A DNA stretch of 64,000 nucleotides from Phormidesmis sp963789215 (GCA_963789215.1 CAWBJY010000002.1:372001-436000); one strand, 5' to 3'; shown: positions 16,701-25,500, counted from the stretch's first letter. Notes: a model not told the origin generated them from the letters alone. A program made the numbers and translations.

Positions 16701-17819
16701 CTATTCGTCGATTTGCCAAATCTCAGCGTTGTAGTTGGTATCCCAAATTCGCTTGGGCCGCATCACCAAAATAACGCCGCCCAATAGTTTCACTGCTGGT
16801 GCTTCTTCAAACCAGCGAACCGTAAGCTGTCCTGCTTCATCTGTTACGAAGTAGCTGTTCTCATCCCACTGACGTTTTGCCCGGTCGATGACCACCAGCA
16901 CCGGTTCTGTCGTTGCGCCTTCTGGTGGGTTGGGTAGCTGCCCGTAGCCTGCTAGCACGGCCACTGGGTCTTCGGCGCTCAAAATGACCTGCCAGCCGGG
17001 AACGGGAATCCAGGCCCCAGTGCCGGAAAATTTCACCATGCCGAACGGATCTTCAGGCTCGACGGCTGGAACGGCTTTGTAGTCTTCTGTTTTTAGCGGC
17101 AGCGGCCCGGCAACTGGAACGATGATCGGGGCGTCGGCCTCTTCTTCGATGCGGAAGATAGGCAGGCGCGGGGCGGACTTTTGCTGAGTGACGGTGAAGT
17201 CTACCAGCAGCTTTTCGATTTTGCTGCGGGCGCTGTTGCTAGTGGCAAATCGCAGGCTTTGCGCTATCAGGCGAGAGCGGGCTTGCAGATCGCCTTGCTG
17301 CTTAGCCAGCCGCCAGTAGTAGTAGGCAGCAGCATCGCCCATCGTTTTCTCAAAGCCAGCGGGCGGCTTCTCGCTGTAAAAAAACTCTCTGAGTCCTTTA
17401 ACGATTTCTTTGACCTGATCGCTGTCTAATCCGTTGCTAAAGGCAAAATCGGCGGCGGCGGCTCTGTCGTCGTTGGGCAGAATGCGAAATTCGTAGAGGC
17501 TGTCGCTGCCGCGCGTTTCGTAGTGGGCTTTGGCCTGGTCGCTAACGCCGCCTGAGACCATAGCGTCAAAAACCTGAGCGGCAACCGCGAGCTGATTTTG
17601 CTGAATGGGTTCGAACCCGGTGGCCTCGAAGATAACCTGGGTGTCCATGCCGGTTTTTTGTAGGGCGTGGCAGGCTTTGCCCCAGGCCACCCAGGTGCCT
17701 TCTTTGCGGCGTAGTTGAAAGGTTAGGGCGTCGATCTCGGCTTGGGAGAGGGCCTGAGTTGGGGTGAAGGTATCAGGAGCTGGAGCGTCGTTAGGAGCGC
17801 TTGGGGGCGTGGCAGTCAT
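16701..17819 (-). CDS. raf1: Rubisco accumulation factor 1 (Raf1)
   Basis: The 372-residue product has the two-domain layout of Raf1, a dimeric chaperone that binds folded RbcL dimers and helps assemble the L8 core. The N-terminal helical domain (about residues 30-200) includes LRRKEGTWVAWGKACHALQK and FEATGFEPIQQNQLAVAAQV. The C-terminal beta domain (about 235-370) includes FRIEEEADAPIIVPVAGPLP and GAWIPVPGWQVILSAEDPVA. A Pro/Ala-rich 28-residue lead precedes the conserved start of the alpha domain. The ATG is at 17819. Soluble cytoplasmic protein. No Rubisco genes are in the window, so the assignment rests on sequence. It probably heads a small operon with the 80-residue gene and recR. Confidence 0.9.
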   Translation of the reverse strand: MTATPPSAPNDAPAPDTFTPTQALSQAEIDALTFQLRRKEGTWVAWGKACHALQKTGMDTQVIFEATGFEPIQQNQLAVAAQVFDAMVSGGVSDQAKAHYETRGSDSLYEFRILPNDDRAAAADFAFSNGLDSDQVKEIVKGLREFFYSEKPPAGFEKTMGDAAAYYYWRLAKQQGDLQARSRLIAQSLRFATSNSARSKIEKLLVDFTVTQQKSAPRLPIFRIEEEADAPIIVPVAGPLPLKTEDYKAVPAVEPEDPFGMVKFSGTGAWIPVPGWQVILSAEDPVAVLAGYGQLPNPPEGATTEPVLVVIDRAKRQWDENSYFVTDEAGQLTVRWFEEAPAVKLLGGVILVMRPKRIWDTNYNAEIWQIDE

Positions 17820-17988
17820 GGGGAATTTAGTAGGAGGTGCTAGATATTAAGATATTAAATCGACAATCAGAACTAACCTTCTCTATTTTATAGAAGAAAG
17901 AGGGTTTATTTGCGTCTTAGCGGCCTTGACTTGGCGATCGCCCATAGGCAATGATGTAACTCTTGGTTTTAGGTTTCCTAAAACCCTT

Positions 17989-18061
17989 GGGGCCATAGCA
18001 CAGTTGGTAGCGCGCCTGCATGGCATGCAGGAGGTCAGGAGTTCGAATCTCCTTGGCTCCA
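17989..18061 (+). tRNA. tRNA-Ala, anticodon GGC
   Basis: The 73-nt cloverleaf has acceptor GGGGCCA/TGGCTCC with discriminator A and no encoded CCA. The anticodon arm is CCTGC-ATGGCAT-GCAGG, giving anticodon GGC, and the T arm contains GTTCGAATC. The D stem shows an A-C mismatch (GCAC against GCGC), otherwise the structure is normal. Open frames on the opposite strand here are artefacts. Confidence 0.95.
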
Positions 18062-18140
18062 TATTTAGATACATCATTAGATAAAGCCGTTAGATACAGC
18101 TTAAGCACATCGCTGGTTCGCGGCGCTGGCATTTAATACT

Positions 18141-18171
18141 GGTACATTTTAGAGCTGGTACATTTAAGCCT
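18141..18171. repeat. 15-16-bp tandem repeat over the epimerase stop codon
   Basis: GGTACATTTTAGAGCT (18141-18156) is followed by GGTACATTTAAGCCT (18157-18171). On the minus strand both copies provide an in-frame TAA, at 18164-18166 and 18149-18151. Confidence 0.85.
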
Positions 18172-19165
18172 GGTAATAGTCCTTATACCAGGCGACAAAT
18201 TTGGCAATGCCTTCAGAGAGCGGCGTGTCTGGCTTGAAGCCAACGTCGTCTATGAGATCTTGTACGTCTGCGTAGGTCGCGGGTACATCGCCGGGCTGCA
18301 TTGGCATCATGTTTTTCTCGGCGGTCTTGCCCATGGCTTGCTCAATGGTGGTGATGAAGTCCATTAGGGTGACCGGGCTATGGTTGCCAATGTTATAGAG
18401 CTTGTAGGGAGCGGTCGTCGTTTGGGTGGCTTTGGCTTCGGCTACGCTTATCCTTTGGGCCGGGTGGTTAACGACGCGGATAATGCCTTCTACCACATCG
18501 TCGATGTAGGTGAAGTCGCGCTTCATTTCGCCGTGGTTATAGACATCTATCGGGCGGTTTTGAGCGATCGCATCTACAAACTTGAAGTAGGCCATATCGG
18601 GCCTTCCCCAAGGGCCATACACCGTGAAAAAGCGCAGCCCGGTCATGGGCAAATCGTACAGATGGCTGTAGGCATGAGCCATTAGCTCGTTCGATTTTTT
18701 GGTAGCGGCGTAGAGCGACACCGGGTAGTCAACGCGGTCTTCGGTGGAGAAGGGCACCTTGCGATTTTTGCCGTAGACGGAGCTAGACGAGGCGAAGACT
18801 AAGTGGCCGATTTTACTGTGGCGGCAGCCTTCTAAAATATTGACAAAGCCCAAAAGATTGCTGTCGGCGTAGGCCAGCGGGTTTTCTAGTGAGTAGCGCA
18901 CGCCTGCTTGGGCAGCAAGATGGACGACGCTGGTGAATGTGTGCTGATCGAAGAGCCGGGCGGTTTGGATGCGATCGCCCACATCCAGCTGCTCAAACGT
19001 AAAATTATCAAACGCCTGTAGCTGAGCTAGCCTGTCTTTTTTCAGCGTGACATCGTAATAGTCATTGAGCGTATCAATCCCGTAAACTGGCTCGCCCGAC
19101 TTCAAAAGCCTCAGCGATAGAGAATAGCCAATAAATCCGGCAGCGCCCGTAATTAGTAGAGTCAT
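18164..19165 (-). CDS. NAD-dependent nucleotide-sugar epimerase, UDP-glucuronate 4-epimerase type
   Basis: The 333-residue product is an extended short-chain dehydrogenase. It shows the Rossmann motif TGAAGFIG at residues 6-13, then YGIDTLNDYYDV, HLAAQAGVRYSLENPLAY, SSSSVYG and catalytic YAATK. The segments GIDTLNDYYD and TVYGPWGRPDMAYFKF are characteristic of UDP-glucuronate 4-epimerases, which supply UDP-galacturonate for surface polysaccharide. UDP-glucose 4-epimerase activity remains possible. Cytoplasmic. The TAA stop lies inside a 15-16-bp tandem repeat (18141-18171) that repeats the in-frame stop. It is divergent from pnp, sharing a 261-bp spacer. Confidence 0.88.
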   Translation of the reverse strand: MTLLITGAAGFIGYSLSLRLLKSGEPVYGIDTLNDYYDVTLKKDRLAQLQAFDNFTFEQLDVGDRIQTARLFDQHTFTSVVHLAAQAGVRYSLENPLAYADSNLLGFVNILEGCRHSKIGHLVFASSSSVYGKNRKVPFSTEDRVDYPVSLYAATKKSNELMAHAYSHLYDLPMTGLRFFTVYGPWGRPDMAYFKFVDAIAQNRPIDVYNHGEMKRDFTYIDDVVEGIIRVVNHPAQRISVAEAKATQTTTAPYKLYNIGNHSPVTLMDFITTIEQAMGKTAEKNMMPMQPGDVPATYADVQDLIDDVGFKPDTPLSEGIAKFVAWYKDYYQA

Positions 19166-19426
19166 AGCAAACAGAAATAGCAGATAACGTAGGCGCAGGT
19201 TGCCCAGAAACCGAAGGCGCAGACGCCAACCTAAAAGCAGTCAAACCAGAACCCCTATGATGACCTAATTTTGAACCTGCTCTAGTTTTTCCACGTGCTT
19301 TTAGCCAGTCCGTTGCGCCACGCTTTATTAAGCCAGACAGACGGCCAACCGTACAACGTTTCATTAACAGTGATACGATTGCCGAAGCACAAAACGAGAA
19401 AACTAACAAAGAGTAAGGACTCATAA

Positions 19427-21577
19427 ATGCAAGAATTTGATAAGTCGATTTCAATCGACGGTCGAGATATTCAGCTGAAGGTAGGGCTGTTAGCCCCTCA
19501 GGCTGGTGGCTCGGTACTTGTAAGTTCTGGCGATACGGCTGTACTGGTATCAGCTACAAGATCGAGCGGCAGAGAGGGCATTGACTTTTTGCCACTGCTG
19601 GTGGACTACGAAGAGCGTCTCTATGCCGCAGGCCGCATCCCTGGCGGCTTCCTCCGCAGAGAGGGCCGTCCCCCCGAACGCGCAACGCTCACGAGTCGTT
19701 TGATTGACCGGCCCATGCGTCCGCTGTTTCCCCAGTGGATTCGCGATGATATTCAAATCGTCGCGACGACGCTTTCGATGGATGAGGACGTTCCCCCTGA
19801 CGTGCTTGCAGCGACCGGCGCATCGATTGCCGTACTGCTCGCTGAGATTCCGTTCTACGGTCCGATGGCGACCGTGCGCGTGGGTTTAGTAGGCGACGAT
19901 TTCATTATTAACCCGACTTACCAGGAAATTGAAGACGGCGATTTAGACTTGATTGTCGCCGGCTCTCCTGACGGCGTGATTATGGTAGAAGCTGGGGCAA
20001 ATAAGCTGCCCGAGCAAGACATTATTGAAGCCATTGATTTTGGCTATGAAGTAGTACGCGATCTGATTCAGGCGCAGCTAGATCTCGTTGAAGAGCTGGG
20101 CCTGACTCGGCCAACTGAGCCTGAGCCTGAGAAGAACGAAGCGCTAGAGACTTTCCTAAGTGATAAAGCTAGCGACTCGATGAAAGAAGTGCTGAAGCAG
20201 TTCGAGCAGACTAAGGCTGAGCGCGATGGGAAACTGGACGAAATTAAGGCCAAGATGTCTGAAGAGATTCAGGGCCTAGCTGAAGATGACGCGGTTCGTG
20301 TGACGGTCGCTGGCGATAAGAAAGCGCTGGGTAAGTCTTTTAAGAGCCTGACGAAGAAGCTGATGCGCGCTCAAATTCTGGAAGAAGGCGTGCGCGTAGA
20401 CGGTCGCAAGCTTGACGAAGTACGTAAGATTACCTGCCGCACAGGCGTGTTGCCCAATCGCGTTCATGGCACGGGTCTTTTCCGTCGCGGCCTGACGCAG
20501 GTGCTCTCTATTGCCACGCTAGGCACGCCTGGGGACGCGCAGATGATGGATGATTTGCACCCTAGCGACGATAAGAAGTATCTGCATCACTACAACTTCC
20601 CACCTTATTCTGTCGGTGAGACGCGGCCTATGCGATCGCCCGGTCGCCGCGAGATTGGTCACGGCGCGCTAGCCGAACGTGCGCTGATTCCGGTGTTGCC
20701 GCCTCAAGAGGACTTTCCTTACGTCATTCGCGTTGTATCTGAAGTGCTCTCTTCCAACGGCTCTACCTCTATGGGTTCCGTTTGCGGTTCTACGCTGTCT
20801 CTAATGGACGCGGGTGTTCCTATCTCTCAGCCTGTTAGCGGCGCGGCCATGGGCCTAATCCGCGAAGGCGAAGAAGTGCGCATTCTCACCGACATTCAGG
20901 GCATCGAAGACTTCCTGGGCGACATGGACTTTAAGGTGGCAGGTACCGATAGCGGCATCACAGCCCTACAGATGGACATGAAAATCACCGGCCTTCCGAT
21001 GGAAGTGATTAGCGAAGCCATCAACAAGGCGCGTCCGGCACGTCTGCACATCTTAGAGAAGATGCTAGAGACCATCGACAAGCCTCGCACTGAAGTATCG
21101 CCTTACGCGCCGCGCTTGCTCACTATGCAGATCAACCCCGATCAAATCGGGATGGTGATTGGGCCTGGCGGTAAGCAGATTAAGGCCATCACCGAGGCTA
21201 CTACGGCCAAGGTAGACATTCAGGACGACGGCACAGTCACTATCTCTGCTGTTGACTCTGACAAGGCTAAGCAGGCCATGAAGATGATCGAGGGCATTAC
21301 TCACGTGCCCGAAGCTGGCAATGTCTACATGGGCAAAGTCACTCGCGTGATTCCAATTGGCGCATTCGTCGAGATTATGCCGGGTAAAGAAGGCATGATT
21401 CACATCTCACAGCTTGCCGACTACCGAGTGAATAAGGTAGAAGACGAAGTGAATGTAGACGACGAAGTGCTAGTAAAGGTGCGCGAAATTGACAATCGCG
21501 GTCGCGTGAATCTGACTCGTTTGGGCATTCATCCCGATGAGGCAGAGAAAGCTAAGACAGCGGCAGGGGTTGAGTAG
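19427..21577 (+). CDS. pnp: Polyribonucleotide nucleotidyltransferase (PNPase)
   Basis: The 716-residue product is a phosphorolytic 3'-5' exoribonuclease and polymerase, the main RNA tailing enzyme in cyanobacteria. Two RNase PH domains (about residues 1-220 and 310-545) flank an alpha-helical linker; GRREIGHGALAERALIPVLP marks the second. The KH domain has IGMVIGPGGKQIKAI (about 563) and the S1 domain begins GNVYMGKVTRVIPIGAFVE (about 630). The ATG at 19427 has AAGGA seven bases upstream. An intrinsic terminator follows at 21657-21691. Cytoplasmic, expected as a trimer. The gene is monocistronic as far as this sequence shows. Confidence 0.97.
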   Translation: MQEFDKSISIDGRDIQLKVGLLAPQAGGSVLVSSGDTAVLVSATRSSGREGIDFLPLLVDYEERLYAAGRIPGGFLRREGRPPERATLTSRLIDRPMRPLFPQWIRDDIQIVATTLSMDEDVPPDVLAATGASIAVLLAEIPFYGPMATVRVGLVGDDFIINPTYQEIEDGDLDLIVAGSPDGVIMVEAGANKLPEQDIIEAIDFGYEVVRDLIQAQLDLVEELGLTRPTEPEPEKNEALETFLSDKASDSMKEVLKQFEQTKAERDGKLDEIKAKMSEEIQGLAEDDAVRVTVAGDKKALGKSFKSLTKKLMRAQILEEGVRVDGRKLDEVRKITCRTGVLPNRVHGTGLFRRGLTQVLSIATLGTPGDAQMMDDLHPSDDKKYLHHYNFPPYSVGETRPMRSPGRREIGHGALAERALIPVLPPQEDFPYVIRVVSEVLSSNGSTSMGSVCGSTLSLMDAGVPISQPVSGAAMGLIREGEEVRILTDIQGIEDFLGDMDFKVAGTDSGITALQMDMKITGLPMEVISEAINKARPARLHILEKMLETIDKPRTEVSPYAPRLLTMQINPDQIGMVIGPGGKQIKAITEATTAKVDIQDDGTVTISAVDSDKAKQAMKMIEGITHVPEAGNVYMGKVTRVIPIGAFVEIMPGKEGMIHISQLADYRVNKVEDEVNVDDEVLVKVREIDNRGRVNLTRLGIHPDEAEKAKTAAGVE

Positions 21578-21656
21578 GCTAACCTGAAAGAACCTTGAAG
21601 GATAGATTTTTGTCTGTCCTTTCGCGCTGACTTAATCCTTGATGAAACGCTTGATG

Positions 21657-21691
21657 AAAAGAGATGTCGCTTACCCGCTGCATCTCTTTTT
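21657..21691 (+). terminator. Intrinsic terminator of pnp
   Basis: AAAAGAGATG at 21657-21666 pairs perfectly with CATCTCTTTT at 21681-21690 around a 14-base loop. The T-run that forms the end of the second arm serves as the U-tract. It lies 80 bp after the pnp stop. Confidence 0.85.
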
Positions 21692-21797
21692 GCGTTTCTT
21701 GCGGCGTTTAAGTACAACGTTTCTCTTTACACTTTAATTGCGAGCCGTCAGGGTTTACCTGTACGATTCAGGATGCTGCGCCTATATAAGAAAACCC

Positions 21798-22526
21798 GTG
21801 CGAAAAGTTGTCATTGCTGGTAATTGGAAGATGCATAAGACCCAGGCAGAAGCCCTGGCGTTTGTGCAAAAGGTATTGCCGGAGTTAGAAGGCGTACCCG
21901 AAGAGAGAGAGCTGGTTTTATGTGCGCCCTTTACGGCGTTGAGCATGATGGCAGACAAGCTTAAAGGGAGTCGGGTTAAATTGGGCGCTCAAAACATTCA
22001 CTGGCAAGAGAGCGGCGCCTATACCGGCGAAATCTCTGGGCCGATGCTAGCAGAGCTAGATATTCCCTATGTGGTGGTCGGCCACAGCGAGCGCCGACAG
22101 TACTTTGGTGAGACCGACGAAACTGTAAATGCTCGGCTTAAGGCGGCTCAGGCGGCGGGCATTACGCCCATTCTGTGCGTAGGCGAAACCAAGCAGCAGC
22201 GCGACGCGAATGAGACCGAAGGGGTGATTGCAGCCCAGATTGAGCGGGGTCTCGTGGGAATTAATCAGTACGATTTGGTGGTAGCCTATGAGCCGATTTG
22301 GGCAATTGGCACAGGCGATACCTGCGCGGCAGATGAAGCAAATCGAGTGATTGGAAATATTCGCGCTCAGCTAGTGAATAAAGACGTGCCGATTCAGTAC
22401 GGTGGCTCGGTGAAGCCTTCGAACGTGGACGAAATTATGGCGCAAAGCGAAATCGATGGCGCATTAGTGGGCGGCGCGAGCTTGGAAGCGGGTAGCTTTG
22501 CGAAGCTCGCCAATTATCGCGAATAG
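21798..22526 (+). CDS. tpiA: Triosephosphate isomerase
   Basis: The product has 242 residues when started at GTG 21798 (VRKVVIAGNWKMHKT), the position expected for the family. The open frame begins earlier at a TTG, but those 20 residues are not TIM-like. The enzyme interconverts glyceraldehyde 3-phosphate and dihydroxyacetone phosphate in glycolysis and the Calvin cycle. Catalytic Lys is in NWKMHK, electrophile His in VVGHSERRQYFGE, and general-base Glu in AYEPIWAIGTG; the phosphate loop is YGGSVKP and DGALVGGASL. Cytoplasmic dimer. It lies downstream of the pnp terminator and is therefore likely transcribed separately. Confidence 0.96.
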   Translation: MRKVVIAGNWKMHKTQAEALAFVQKVLPELEGVPEERELVLCAPFTALSMMADKLKGSRVKLGAQNIHWQESGAYTGEISGPMLAELDIPYVVVGHSERRQYFGETDETVNARLKAAQAAGITPILCVGETKQQRDANETEGVIAAQIERGLVGINQYDLVVAYEPIWAIGTGDTCAADEANRVIGNIRAQLVNKDVPIQYGGSVKPSNVDEIMAQSEIDGALVGGASLEAGSFAKLANYRE

Positions 22527-22589
22527 ATGCGATCGCGAGTAGCTGCGAGCTTCGCTGAGCCGAAAATGACCGCTTATGGATTTATCTGC

Positions 22590-24131
22590 CTAAGGTGTCA
22601 TATCTAGCGGCGCGTCAACACGCTGGAAGTTGGCTTCTACCGTGTTGTAATGCGCGTGAACATAGGTGCGGTTTCGGCCTTGCTGCTTGGCGTGGTAAAG
22701 CGCTAAGTCGGAGGCCTGCACGAGCATTTGAGCGGTGCTGTTGTGCCCTGGCAGAACGGTAGAGACACCCATCGTTACGGTGACGTACTGTTCTTCGTTG
22801 TCGGGCGAATGCTCGATTTTCAGGGCTCGGATATTTTCGTGAATTTTTTGGGCGATGCGCCAAGCCCCATGCGTATCTGTATTGGGTAAAATGACGGCAA
22901 ATTCTTCACCGCCGTAGCGAGCAACCAGGTCTGCCGGACGCTGCGGGCCGTTGAGCAAAGCTCTAGCGACGCGAATTAGACAGCGATCGCCCGCCGGATG
23001 GCCAAACGTATCGTTATACCGTTTGAAATGATCGAGGTCGCACAGAATGAGAGAGAGCGGCTGTCGGTCTCTCGCTAAGCGCTGCCACTCATCGGATAAA
23101 TGCTCATCGAACCGGCGGCGGTTGGCCAATCGGGTTAGACCATCGGAGAGCGCTAGCTTTTGCAGCTCTTGGTTAGCCAGCATCAGCTCTTGATGCTGGT
23201 GGGCCTGAGCGATCGCCCACTCTAGCTCAACGACAATGCTCTGACTAAGTACTACTGCCGTTCGCGACCAGGCTTGCTGATCGGTGCAGGCTAGCGCCAT
23301 GACGCCCCAATGCTCGCGGTTATCGTCTCCTCCTCCAGCCTCTCCTCCCAAAACCGCTCCATTAAGCGAATAGCCCATGGTCTGTCGGCGCTTGACCGGC
23401 ATTAGTAGCCAGTTGCCCGACCACTGCGATTGCCAGCGACGAACCTCTTCGGGAGCCGCTTCGTCCATCCCTACGCTGATACAGACGGCTTGTCCTTGCT
23501 GCAGCGCTTCGACTAAAGCTGGAAACTCATCCGCGCTAAAAGCGAAAGGCTGCTGCCAGGCGAGATCCTGATTTCCGCAGTACTGAGCGACTAGCTCCCA
23601 GCGATGGAGCAGCGAATCGTGGCGCAGCAGGCTGACCTGCTTTGCCTGAAAGAAGGCAGCCGTTTCTACGACAGTCGCCCCGAGTACTGTTGCTAAGTTT
23701 AGAGAGCTGCGCAGCTTCCGCTCTACCTGTCGCAGCCGCTGATTTTGCGATCGCTGATTTTGTAGAGAACTGCTTGAACTAGGGAGTATATGGCTCTCGA
23801 AAGCCGAAATAGCATCCGAGTGAAAGGCAGGGGGAAGCGATGGATTGGATTTGCTGCTATCGACGGCCAAGGGCTGCTCACTATTGGCCGGTGAACTGCC
23901 TTTGCCAGGCGAATTGTGATCGCTTTTGGCAGCACTATGAGCCGTCGAGTGTAACTGCTCGCTCGCTGTAACTGGGGGTGATAGTTTGGCCGTTGCCTCA
24001 GGAGCTTTTAGCTGCAAGCGACCTTCTTCGGCCGAGAGCACCTGCTGTCTTGGCTGGGCTGGCCCAACCGGGATGCTTCTATCTTTATCCTGCCGAAAGA
24101 GCAAGGGCAGCTCGACTTTACGCTGGAGCAT
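22590..24131 (-). CDS. Diguanylate cyclase with GAF-like sensor domain
   Basis: The product has 513 residues. The C-terminal GGDEF domain (about residues 325-500) makes c-di-GMP from two GTP. Its active site reads RYGGEEFAVILPNTD, with substrate-binding LCDLDHFKRYNDTFGHPAGD, and an inhibitory I-site RPAD lies five residues before GGEEF, so product feedback is expected. The middle part (about 135-310) resembles a GAF domain (LNLATVLGATVVETAAFFQA; QVSLLRHD), a possible small-molecule or light sensor. The first 130 residues are disordered Ser/Pro/Gln-rich. No transmembrane segment is evident, so it is probably cytoplasmic. The ATG is at 24131. A 14-bp palindrome lies about 90 bp upstream. Confidence 0.92.
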   Translation of the reverse strand: MLQRKVELPLLFRQDKDRSIPVGPAQPRQQVLSAEEGRLQLKAPEATAKLSPPVTASEQLHSTAHSAAKSDHNSPGKGSSPANSEQPLAVDSSKSNPSLPPAFHSDAISAFESHILPSSSSSLQNQRSQNQRLRQVERKLRSSLNLATVLGATVVETAAFFQAKQVSLLRHDSLLHRWELVAQYCGNQDLAWQQPFAFSADEFPALVEALQQGQAVCISVGMDEAAPEEVRRWQSQWSGNWLLMPVKRRQTMGYSLNGAVLGGEAGGGDDNREHWGVMALACTDQQAWSRTAVVLSQSIVVELEWAIAQAHQHQELMLANQELQKLALSDGLTRLANRRRFDEHLSDEWQRLARDRQPLSLILCDLDHFKRYNDTFGHPAGDRCLIRVARALLNGPQRPADLVARYGGEEFAVILPNTDTHGAWRIAQKIHENIRALKIEHSPDNEEQYVTVTMGVSTVLPGHNSTAQMLVQASDLALYHAKQQGRNRTYVHAHYNTVEANFQRVDAPLDMTP

Positions 24132-24200
24132 GTGAGACTCTCCGCGATTGCGGGAAAGGGTCGCTACAAATTCGGATGTGAGAAGTAGGATGACCTACAT

Positions 24201-24232
24201 GTCGCTACGGACGGCGACCCTTATATATAAGG
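24201..24232 (-). promoter_or_regulatory. Hairpin and 14-bp palindrome upstream of the diguanylate cyclase gene
   Basis: GTCGC (24201-24205) pairs with GCGAC (24214-24218), and the perfect palindrome CCTTATATATAAGG follows at 24219-24232. They sit 70-100 bp upstream of the cyclase ATG (minus strand). The palindrome could be an operator or contain the -10 element; no regulator is identified. Confidence 0.35.
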
Positions 24233-24513
24233 TAAAACAGCCACATAAAAAAATATAGCTAGGTAGATACTCAGGAGTTTAATTATGTTAGCTTGCTCCG
24301 TATCTACATAGATCCGTGTATACCCTGATACTTCCATTAGAGGCAAGCGTACCTGAAATGGAGTTGAAGAAAAGGTATAATTTGTCACCTGCTAGCCGGG
24401 CTAATTGTACTGCTTGGACAGTGCTTTTCAACAAGGATAGTCTGTTGATAGTGTGCGTAATCCCCGCAGTTTTAGCCTTGCGTAATTCACGCGATCGCGA
24501 CGTTCATACGTTT

Positions 24514-24563
24514 TTTCTAGCAAGCAGCTTTTTTAGCGAAATTGCTAGAAACCCGCTAAAAAA
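24514..24563 (-). terminator. Interleaved inverted repeats after the TPR gene
   Basis: TTTCTAGCAA (24514-24523) pairs with TTGCTAGAAA (24542-24551), while TTTTTTAGCG (24529-24538) pairs with CGCTAAAAAA (24554-24563). The arms interleave, so the two 10-bp stems are alternatives rather than nested. They start 41 bp after the TPR stop on the minus strand and each is flanked by A/T runs, which suits a terminator or attenuator. Confidence 0.5.
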
Positions 24564-24603
24564 TCAAGATTTCTGTAGTATATCGGCGAAATGGTTAAGT
24601 GCG

Positions 24604-25500
24604 CTAGAGAGTCAAAAAGCTTTCTAGTGCACTTACCATTGCTGGTGGCCAGCGCCGAACATTCTTAACCCAGTTAAGATCTTTGTAGCGGCTGTCTAAT
24701 CCAACGACCGCAACCCAGTTGCTTTCGGCTTCGCCTGCTTGCCCTTGGTCCCACAGGGCAGCGGTTAGGGCGGCTCTCATATCAGTAAAGCTAGGATACT
24801 TGCGCACTAAGCTTTTCATAATTTGTAATGCCTGGCTGATATCACCGGTTTGATAAAGGGCTAGCGCGTAGTTGCCGTAGGCCAAAGAGAAGCTGGGCTG
24901 CAGCGTAATAGCCGCTTGATAGTCGGCGATTGCCAGTTCCCACTCACCGGCTCCGCCTTCGGCATTGCCTCGGTTGTTGTAGGCGGCTGGGTCGTCCGGG
25001 TCGAGCTGCAAAACCGCGTTGTAGTCCTCAATTGCTTTTTCCCACTGACCTGTCGCTTCTAAAACTGCGCCGCGATTGAGGTAAGGGTCGGGTTCTTGAG
25101 GCGCTAGGGCGATCGCCTGAGTGTAGTCGGCTAAGGCTCCTTCGAGGTTATTTTGCCGAATCCGCACGTTGCCCCGGTTGCTCCATACCGCTGCTTCTTG
25201 AGGAAGACGTTCGATTAGCGCCGACCACTGAGTTTCGGCCTCCGTGAAATTACCGGACTGAGTGGCCGAGAAAGCAGCCTTGCGCAGGTTGCCAATCGCT
25301 TGGATATCGCTGTCGGAAAATCGGCTGAAGGTTTCCGATAGGTTGGCAATTGGAGCGGCGATCGCGGGGGCGACCTTAGCGTTTGCCCACAGACTCGCTG
25401 ATAGGCAAAGGCTTAACAGTACCGCGATTGCCCTCCTGCTCAAACGCATTTTGCCGGTAGGACGCATCTCCGTGCGTGCTTCACCCATCTGCTTGCCCAT
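24604..25500 (-). CDS. Exported tetratricopeptide-repeat protein
   Basis: The product has about 298 residues. A signal peptide (RLSRRAIAVLLSLCLSASLW, then ANAKVAPAIAA) is followed by at least four TPR units from about residue 90, for example AAVWSNRGNVRIRQNNLEGA, PYLNRGAVLEATGQWEKAIE and AAYNNRGNAEGGAGEWELAI. Such proteins scaffold complexes, in cyanobacteria often at the thylakoid or in the periplasm; the partner is unknown. The start is ambiguous: in-frame ATGs at 25500, 25488, 25467 and 25449 and a TTG at 25512 are all possible, and the first residues repeat MGKQ through a 12-bp duplication. The signal peptide is kept with any of them. It lies downstream of ruvB on the same strand. Confidence 0.85.
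   Translation of the reverse strand: MGKQMGEARTEMRPTGKMRLSRRAIAVLLSLCLSASLWANAKVAPAIAAPIANLSETFSRFSDSDIQAIGNLRKAAFSATQSGNFTEAETQWSALIERLPQEAAVWSNRGNVRIRQNNLEGALADYTQAIALAPQEPDPYLNRGAVLEATGQWEKAIEDYNAVLQLDPDDPAAYNNRGNAEGGAGEWELAIADYQAAITLQPSFSLAYGNYALALYQTGDISQALQIMKSLVRKYPSFTDMRAALTAALWDQGQAGEAESNWVAVVGLDSRYKDLNWVKNVRRWPPAMVSALESFLTL

Larger units (their letters stand above)
24132..24603. other. Gene-free region between the diguanylate cyclase and TPR genes
   Basis: No convincing gene is seen; a 103-codon plus-strand frame starting with GTG at 24316 has no ribosome site and no recognisable content. The region holds a hairpin plus a perfect palindrome near the cyclase gene (24201-24232) and interleaved inverted repeats near the TPR stop (24514-24563). 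Confidence 0.6.

Noticed and set aside
17883..18132. Minus-strand open frames of 64-71 codons over the tRNA-Ala gene
   Set aside because: They are antisense readings of the tRNA, a well-known source of false proteins.
19166..19426. Leader hairpin of pnp (AGGTTG/CAACCT near 19200-19240)
   Set aside because: Only a six-base stem with a long loop, far from the pnp start; too weak to claim autoregulation.
24316..24627. 103-codon plus-strand frame in the gap before the TPR gene
   Set aside because: GTG start without ribosome site, no recognisable content, and it overlaps the TPR stop; treated as chance.
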